A DNA stretch of 64,000 nucleotides, from positions 62,001-126,000 of the forward strand of contig CAVOJD010000010.1 in the NCBI GenBank assembly GCA_963696075.1, given 5' to 3'. The notes below the pieces were generated by a model that made no database searches, was not told the origin of the DNA, and was given only the letters and a program-made list of their open reading frames with translations. This document shows, one piece after another, positions 59,855 to 64,000 of the stretch. A program made the translations under genes and the position numbers. Position 1 is the stretch's first letter. Every line of letters begins with the position of its first letter. This stretch comes from CAJQQK01 sp963696075 (GTDB lineage: Bacteria; Pseudomonadota; Alphaproteobacteria; Rhizobiales; Hyphomicrobiaceae).

Positions 59855-61063
59855 ATGTCCACGACGTCCACCGCCGATAAAACGCATGGTCCCAGCCCCG
59901 CCGTTATGGGCACATACGGCCGTATCGACGTCACCTTCGAGCGAGGCGAGGGCTCGTGGCTGATCGCAAAAGACGGTGCGCGCTATCTCGATTTCGGCAG
60001 CGGCATCGCGGTCAATGCACTGGGCCATTGTTCGCCCCGCCTCATCGACGCGCTCACCGCGCAGGCACACAAGGTCTGGCACACCTCAAACCTCTACCGC
60101 ATCGAGACCCAGGAGCGCCTGGCTGAGCGGCTCGTCGCGAACACCTTCGCGGACAAGGTGTTCTTCTGTAATTCCGGCGCCGAGGCCTGCGAAGGCGCGA
60201 TCAAGCTCGCCCGCCGCTACCACTATGTGAAGGGCAATCCGGAACGCAACCGCATCATCACGTTCGCGGGTTCCTTCCATGGCCGCACGCTGGCCACCAT
60301 CGCAGCCGCCGGCAACCCGAAGCATCTCGAAGGCTTCGGCCCTGAAATGCCGGGGTTCGATCACGTCGACTTTGGCGACCACGACGCGACCCGCGCCGCC
60401 ATCGGACCTGAGACCGCAGCCATCATGATCGAGCCGATCATGGGCGAAGGCGGCATCCGCGACGTGCCTGACGTCTGCCTCCAGGGGCTGCGCGAACTGT
60501 GCGATGAGCACGGCCTGCTCCTGATCATCGACGAAGTGCAGACCGGCGTCGGGCGCACCGGCAAGCTGTTTGCCCACGAATGGGCCGGCATCAAGCCGGA
60601 CGTCATGGCGATCGCGAAAGGCATTGGTGGCGGCTTCCCGCTCGGGGCCGTGCTCGCAACGGAAGATGCCGCCTCCGGCATGGTCCCGGGCACGCATGGT
60701 TCAACCTTCGGCGGTAATCCACTTGCAACCGCCGTCGGCGCCGAAGTGCTCGATGCCGTGCTCGAAGACGGCTTCCTCGAAGCGGTACGCCAGAAGGCGG
60801 GCCGGCTGCGTCAGGCGCTCGCCCGGCTCCAGGACGAGCATCCTGATGCCATCGAGGAAATCCGCGGCCGTGGCCTGCTGGTCGGCATCAAGCTCAAGGT
60901 GCCGCTGGCGGACGTCGTCAACGCCTGCTTCAATGAGAAACTTCTCACCGTTGTTGCCGGCGACAACGTCATGCGCCTGATTCCGCCCCTCAACGCGTCG
61001 GAAGAGGAATTGAGCGAAGCGGTCGACCGCATCTCCAACGCGCTGAAACACCTCAAGGTCTGA
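59855..61063 (+). CDS. argD: Acetylornithine aminotransferase
   Basis: A 402-residue class-III PLP aminotransferase converting N-acetylglutamate semialdehyde to N2-acetylornithine in arginine synthesis. GSGIAVNALGHCSP, FCNSGAEACEGAIKLAR, TFAGSFHGRT, LLIIDEVQTGVGRTG and the PLP lysine in MAIAKGIGGGFPLGAVLA, then HGSTFGGNPLA, complete the ArgD pattern. ATG 59855 follows GGAG. It is followed 57 nt later by argF, so the two form an arginine operon. A terminator in its leader suggests conditional transcription. Confidence 0.96.
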   Translation: MSTTSTADKTHGPSPAVMGTYGRIDVTFERGEGSWLIAKDGARYLDFGSGIAVNALGHCSPRLIDALTAQAHKVWHTSNLYRIETQERLAERLVANTFADKVFFCNSGAEACEGAIKLARRYHYVKGNPERNRIITFAGSFHGRTLATIAAAGNPKHLEGFGPEMPGFDHVDFGDHDATRAAIGPETAAIMIEPIMGEGGIRDVPDVCLQGLRELCDEHGLLLIIDEVQTGVGRTGKLFAHEWAGIKPDVMAIAKGIGGGFPLGAVLATEDAASGMVPGTHGSTFGGNPLATAVGAEVLDAVLEDGFLEAVRQKAGRLRQALARLQDEHPDAIEEIRGRGLLVGIKLKVPLADVVNACFNEKLLTVVAGDNVMRLIPPLNASEEELSEAVDRISNALKHLKV

Positions 61064-61120
61064 CCGCCAATCGCCGGCTGCACGATTTGCAGCCGGCGCC
61101 GAAATTCAGGACCCTTTTAG

Positions 61121-62152
61121 TTGTCCGGCAAATCGCTGGTGGAATTGAAGTCATTGGAACAGAACGTGCAAAGACGAGTTGAAGCCGCCGCTGCCCAGTC
61201 TGCGGAAAAGTCTGCGGGCAAGTCCGCGGCTCCGCGTCATTTCCTCGATATCGATGCGCTCGACACCGGCGAATTGCGCCGCATCGTCGACGCAGCCCAC
61301 GCCTTCAAGCGAAATGGCAAACGCCCGCCGAAGGAGCTGACGCCACCTGACATCGACTTGTGCACGATGGCGATGATCTTCGAGAAGCCGTCGACCCGCA
61401 CCCGCGTCTCCTTCGATGTCGCCATGCGCCAACTCGGCGGCCAGACGATCTCCCTCAATCACACCGACCTTCAACTCGGCCGCGGCGAGAGCGTCGCCGA
61501 TACCGCCCGCGTTCTCTCACGCTACATCGACGTTGTCATGTTGCGCGCCAACAGCCACGCAAGCCTGGTCGAGTTTGCTGACAACGCTTCGATCCCGATC
61601 ATCAATGGCCTGACCGACTTGTCCCACCCCTGCCAGGTCATTGCCGACATCATGACCTTCGAGGAATCTCAAGGCCCCATCGCGGGCCAGAAGGTCGCCT
61701 GGGTCGGTGATGGCAACAACGTCGCCACGTCATGGATGCACGCGGCGGCCCGCTTCTCCTTCAAGCTCGCGATCGCCTGCCCCGGCCAGCTTCGCCCCGA
61801 CAAGGCAACGCTCGACCGGGCGCGCGATGAGGGGGCCGAAATCGAAGTGACCGAGGACCCCGTTGCCGCTGTTGACGGGGCCAACTGCGTTGTGACCGAT
61901 ACATGGGTCTCGATGGGGCAGACCGACGAAGGTTACCGCCGCCAGGTGCTGGGGCCCTACGCGGTCAACGGCGAACTGATGGCCAAGGCTGCGGGTAGTG
62001 CTGTCTTCATGCACTGTCTGCCGGCCTACCGCGGCCACGAAGTCAGCGGCGACGTGATCGACGGCCCCCAATCCGTTGTCTTCGACGAAGCCGAGAACCG
62101 CCTCCACGCCCAGAAGGCGATCCTGGCCTGGTGCCTTGGCGGCCTGAGCTGA
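61121..62152 (+). CDS. argF: Ornithine carbamoyltransferase
   Basis: 343 residues. Carbamoyl-phosphate motif FEKPSTRTRVSFD, LSHPCQVIADIMTF, the ornithine-side VFMHCLPAYRGHEV and DTWVSMG are diagnostic. It makes citrulline from ornithine and carbamoyl phosphate. The start is uncertain: no in-frame ATG precedes residue 80, so TTG 61121 (AGGA upstream) or GTG 61139 is used. The first 38 residues are Ala/Lys/Ser-rich and not conserved. Cotranscribed with argD. Confidence 0.95.
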   Translation: MSGKSLVELKSLEQNVQRRVEAAAAQSAEKSAGKSAAPRHFLDIDALDTGELRRIVDAAHAFKRNGKRPPKELTPPDIDLCTMAMIFEKPSTRTRVSFDVAMRQLGGQTISLNHTDLQLGRGESVADTARVLSRYIDVVMLRANSHASLVEFADNASIPIINGLTDLSHPCQVIADIMTFEESQGPIAGQKVAWVGDGNNVATSWMHAAARFSFKLAIACPGQLRPDKATLDRARDEGAEIEVTEDPVAAVDGANCVVTDTWVSMGQTDEGYRRQVLGPYAVNGELMAKAAGSAVFMHCLPAYRGHEVSGDVIDGPQSVVFDEAENRLHAQKAILAWCLGGLS

Positions 62153-62346
62153 CCGGGTGACGGTTGGGCGCGGATGGTTTGGAGGCCTGAACGGCCCCGT
62201 GTAGAGGTTGAGGATCGGCCATCGTCGCGGGCTGGGCCAAGGAATGCGGTCGATCATAAGCGATGCTGGGGCGGCAGCCACGGCCGTGCGCCCGCCATTC
62301 GCAACTCTTGACCAATTGCAATGCCGGTTTCCAGCGGGGAGCAATC

Positions 62347-63297
62347 ATGACCACCGACCAATCTGCCCTCGGCACGGTCACGGATGATTACATCCTGCCG
62401 TTTTCGACCGATCGTTCGCGTGCGATGGGCCGCCTTGTCCGTCTCGGCCCGCTCGCGGATGAAATCCTGAAGCGCCATGACTATCCCGATCCCGCCAGCG
62501 AGGTTCTGGGCCAGGCCCTGGCGCTGACCGCAATGTTGGGCTCCACGCTCAAGTTCGATGGCAACCTCATCGTCCAGACCTCGAGCAACGGCCCCCTTGG
62601 CATGATGGTCGCGAATTTCGAGGCGCCGGGCCGGCTGCGCGGTTATGCCAGCGTCGATGCCGAAGCCCTCGCAGCCCTCAAGGGCGACGACCCCGGTCAC
62701 GGCCGTCTCCTGGGCAGCGGCCATCTCGCCCTCACCATTGACCCCGGCGGTCACATGGACCGCTACCAGGGCATCGTCTCGCTCGATGGCGCGGGACTGA
62801 CGGTCGCCGCCCATAGCTACTTCCGCCAGTCGGAGCAGTTGCCGACCTTCCTGCATCTCGCCATCGCGCGCCACCAGACCGCCGGCGACGGCGAGTGGCA
62901 CTGGCGCGCCGGCGGCATCATGGTCCAGTACGTCTCCCCCGTCGGCGGCCGCCCGCCCGAAGACGACGATGACGGCGGCAACGCGGCCTGGCTCATCGGC
63001 GAGCACGAAGAGGACTGGCAGCGCGTCTCCATGTTGGCCGAAACCGTCGAGGATCATGAATTGCTCGATCCCACCCTGGCACCTGAGCGCCTGCTCTACC
63101 GTCTCTTTCACGAGGAAGGCGTACGCGCTGGCACGCCGGTTCCCCTCGAAAGCTTCTGCCGCTGTTCCCGCGAACGCGTCGAGACGTTTCTTGCGACCTT
63201 CAAGGGCGACGACATCCAGGACATGAAGGATGAGGACGGCAAGGTCGCCATCACCTGCGAGTTCTGCAATTCTGTCTATAAATTCGAGGCGGCCTGA
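62347..63297 (+). CDS. hslO: Redox-regulated chaperone Hsp33
   Basis: A 316-residue holdase chaperone activated by oxidation. The zinc-binding redox switch lies at the C-terminus: FCRCSRERVETF and ITCEFCNSVYKF (CxC and CxxC). The core shows AMLGSTLKFDGNLIVQTSSNGPLGMMVANF and SYFRQSEQLPTFLHLAIAR. ATG 62347 (MTTDQSALG) has GGGGAGC upstream. It follows argF, in the conserved argD-argF-hslO order of alphaproteobacteria. Confidence 0.97.
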   Translation: MTTDQSALGTVTDDYILPFSTDRSRAMGRLVRLGPLADEILKRHDYPDPASEVLGQALALTAMLGSTLKFDGNLIVQTSSNGPLGMMVANFEAPGRLRGYASVDAEALAALKGDDPGHGRLLGSGHLALTIDPGGHMDRYQGIVSLDGAGLTVAAHSYFRQSEQLPTFLHLAIARHQTAGDGEWHWRAGGIMVQYVSPVGGRPPEDDDDGGNAAWLIGEHEEDWQRVSMLAETVEDHELLDPTLAPERLLYRLFHEEGVRAGTPVPLESFCRCSRERVETFLATFKGDDIQDMKDEDGKVAITCEFCNSVYKFEAA

Positions 63298-63330
63298 GCG
63301 GGTCGCCGGATCATCCACACGGAGACGACG

Positions 63331-64000
63331 ATGAAGTATGTGCCCCTGGGCTCGACTGGCGTGAAGGTGTCCGAGCTGTGCCTCGGCACGATGTCGTTCG
63401 GTGGCGACGCCGACGAGGCGACGTCGGCTGCGATGTACAAGGCCTGCCGTGACCGCGGCGTGAACTTTTTCGACTGCGCCGATGTCTACGTCAAAGGCCG
63501 CTCCGAGGAGATCCTGGGCAGCCTGATCAAGGGTGAGCGCGACAACCTTGTGATTACGTCGAAGTGCCACGGCGCCACCGGCAGCGACATCAACGCGCGC
63601 GGCAACAACCGCCGCCACATCGTCCAGGCCGTCGAAGCGAGCCTGAAGCGCCTCGGCACCGACCGCCTTGACGTCTATTTCATGCACCACTTCGACGCGA
63701 GCCTGCCGCTGGAAGAGATCCTGCGCGCACTCGAAAGTCTCGTCCAGGACGGCAAGGTGCTCTATCTCGGCTGCTCCAACTACGCCGCCTGGCAGATCGC
63801 CAAGGCGCTGGGCATCTCCGAGCGCCGCGGCTGGTCCCGCTTCGATGTGATCCAGCCGATGTATTCCCTCTTGAAGCGCCAGGTCGAAACCGAGATCCTG
63901 CCGCTGGCCGCCAGCGAGAAGATCGGCGTGATCTGCTATAGCCCCGCCGCCGGCGGCGTTCTGTCCGGCAAGTACACGCCCGGCAAGACCCCCAACGACG
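63331..64000 (+). CDS. Aldo/keto reductase (5' part; runs off the window)
   Basis: 223 codons from ATG 63331 to the right edge, with no stop yet. MKYVPLGSTGVKVSELCLGTMSFGG, DRGVNFFDCADVYVKGRSEEILGSLI, LVITSKC, DRLDVYFMHHFD and the cofactor-side IGVICYSPAAGGVLSGKY are aldo/keto reductase features, with the catalytic Asp, Tyr, Lys, His set in the first four. It would reduce aldehydes or ketones with NAD(P)H. The GGAGACG ribosome site precedes the ATG. Substrate not determinable. Confidence 0.92.
   Translation, partial: MKYVPLGSTGVKVSELCLGTMSFGGDADEATSAAMYKACRDRGVNFFDCADVYVKGRSEEILGSLIKGERDNLVITSKCHGATGSDINARGNNRRHIVQAVEASLKRLGTDRLDVYFMHHFDASLPLEEILRALESLVQDGKVLYLGCSNYAAWQIAKALGISERRGWSRFDVIQPMYSLLKRQVETEILPLAASEKIGVICYSPAAGGVLSGKYTPGKTPND

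Noticed and set aside
62254..63690. 478-codon - strand frame opposite hslO and the aldo/keto reductase
   Set aside because: Mirror of two well-supported genes; low-complexity product.
1..64000. tRNA or rRNA genes, insertion sequences, prophage
   Set aside because: No cloverleaf-like T-loop sequences, rRNA motifs, transposase or phage proteins were recognised in either strand.

Overview
The window is about 64 kb of GC-rich chromosome from an alphaproteobacterium, most likely of the Hyphomicrobiales (Rhizobiales) type. The evidence is gene content and order: nusA-ylxR-infB-rbfA-truB-rpsO-pnp; fabI/fabB/fabA beside irr; ubiB/ubiE-mutM-enoyl-CoA hydratase-rpsT next to dnaA-dnaN-recF-gyrB; SCO/regB/regA/mmcB; phoR-pstSCAB-phoU-phoB; and gcrA. 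The genus cannot be fixed from the sequence alone. No tRNA, rRNA, CRISPR array, transposase or prophage was seen.

Layout. 1-9.2 kb: translation and RNA-turnover genes on the + strand. 9.2-14.6 kb: a 272-bp palindromic MITE-like element whose end supplies the murI stop codon, then murI, fabI, fabB and fabA on the - strand, and irr. 14.6-24.8 kb: mixed metabolism: an SH3-domain protein, a hydroxyacid dehydrogenase, a MarR regulator with paired operators facing an SRPBCC-VOC fusion gene, an alpha/beta hydrolase, a crotonase, an agmatinase-like ureohydrolase, a bactofilin fused to a cadherin/CSPG-like domain, and ubiB/ubiE. 24.8-37.8 kb: mutM, enoyl-CoA hydratase, a pair of paralogous membrane proteins, rpsT, a 1.55-kb gene-free region that is the best oriC candidate, then dnaA, dnaN, recF and gyrB. 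37.8-49 kb: small envelope proteins, hsp20 with a thermometer-like leader, a YgjP-type metallopeptidase, the SCO/RegB/RegA redox system, mmcB, a Lon-like protease and a UspA-like protein. 49-58 kb: ppk2 and the whole Pho/Pst phosphate module, in which phoU is split by a +1 frameshift. 58-64 kb: gcrA, argD, argF, hslO and the start of an aldo/keto reductase.

The least explained feature is a family of roughly 105-150 nt intergenic elements: 14 copies in four tandem arrays (5.7-6.2, 21.1-21.3, 47.6-48.1 and 58.1-58.5 kb). Each element has three hairpins. Fixed linkers are kept (GGGGAGC, GCGACCC, GTGAGCGAAA), while the stems change completely between loci and both arms change together. The second hairpin is always a 6-bp stem closing a 3-nt loop, usually TTA. 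All four arrays lie on the + strand and begin within 40 nt downstream of a + strand stop codon (truB, the agmatinase-like gene, the Lon-like gene, phoB). This pattern suggests a structured 3'-UTR RNA or palindrome family; I do not recognise it as a named one.

Functionally the window combines replication initiation and cell-cycle control (dnaA, a CtrA-type site, gcrA, mmcB), membrane lipid and quinone synthesis, iron- and redox-responsive regulation (Irr, RegBA), phosphate and polyphosphate homeostasis, and arginine synthesis.
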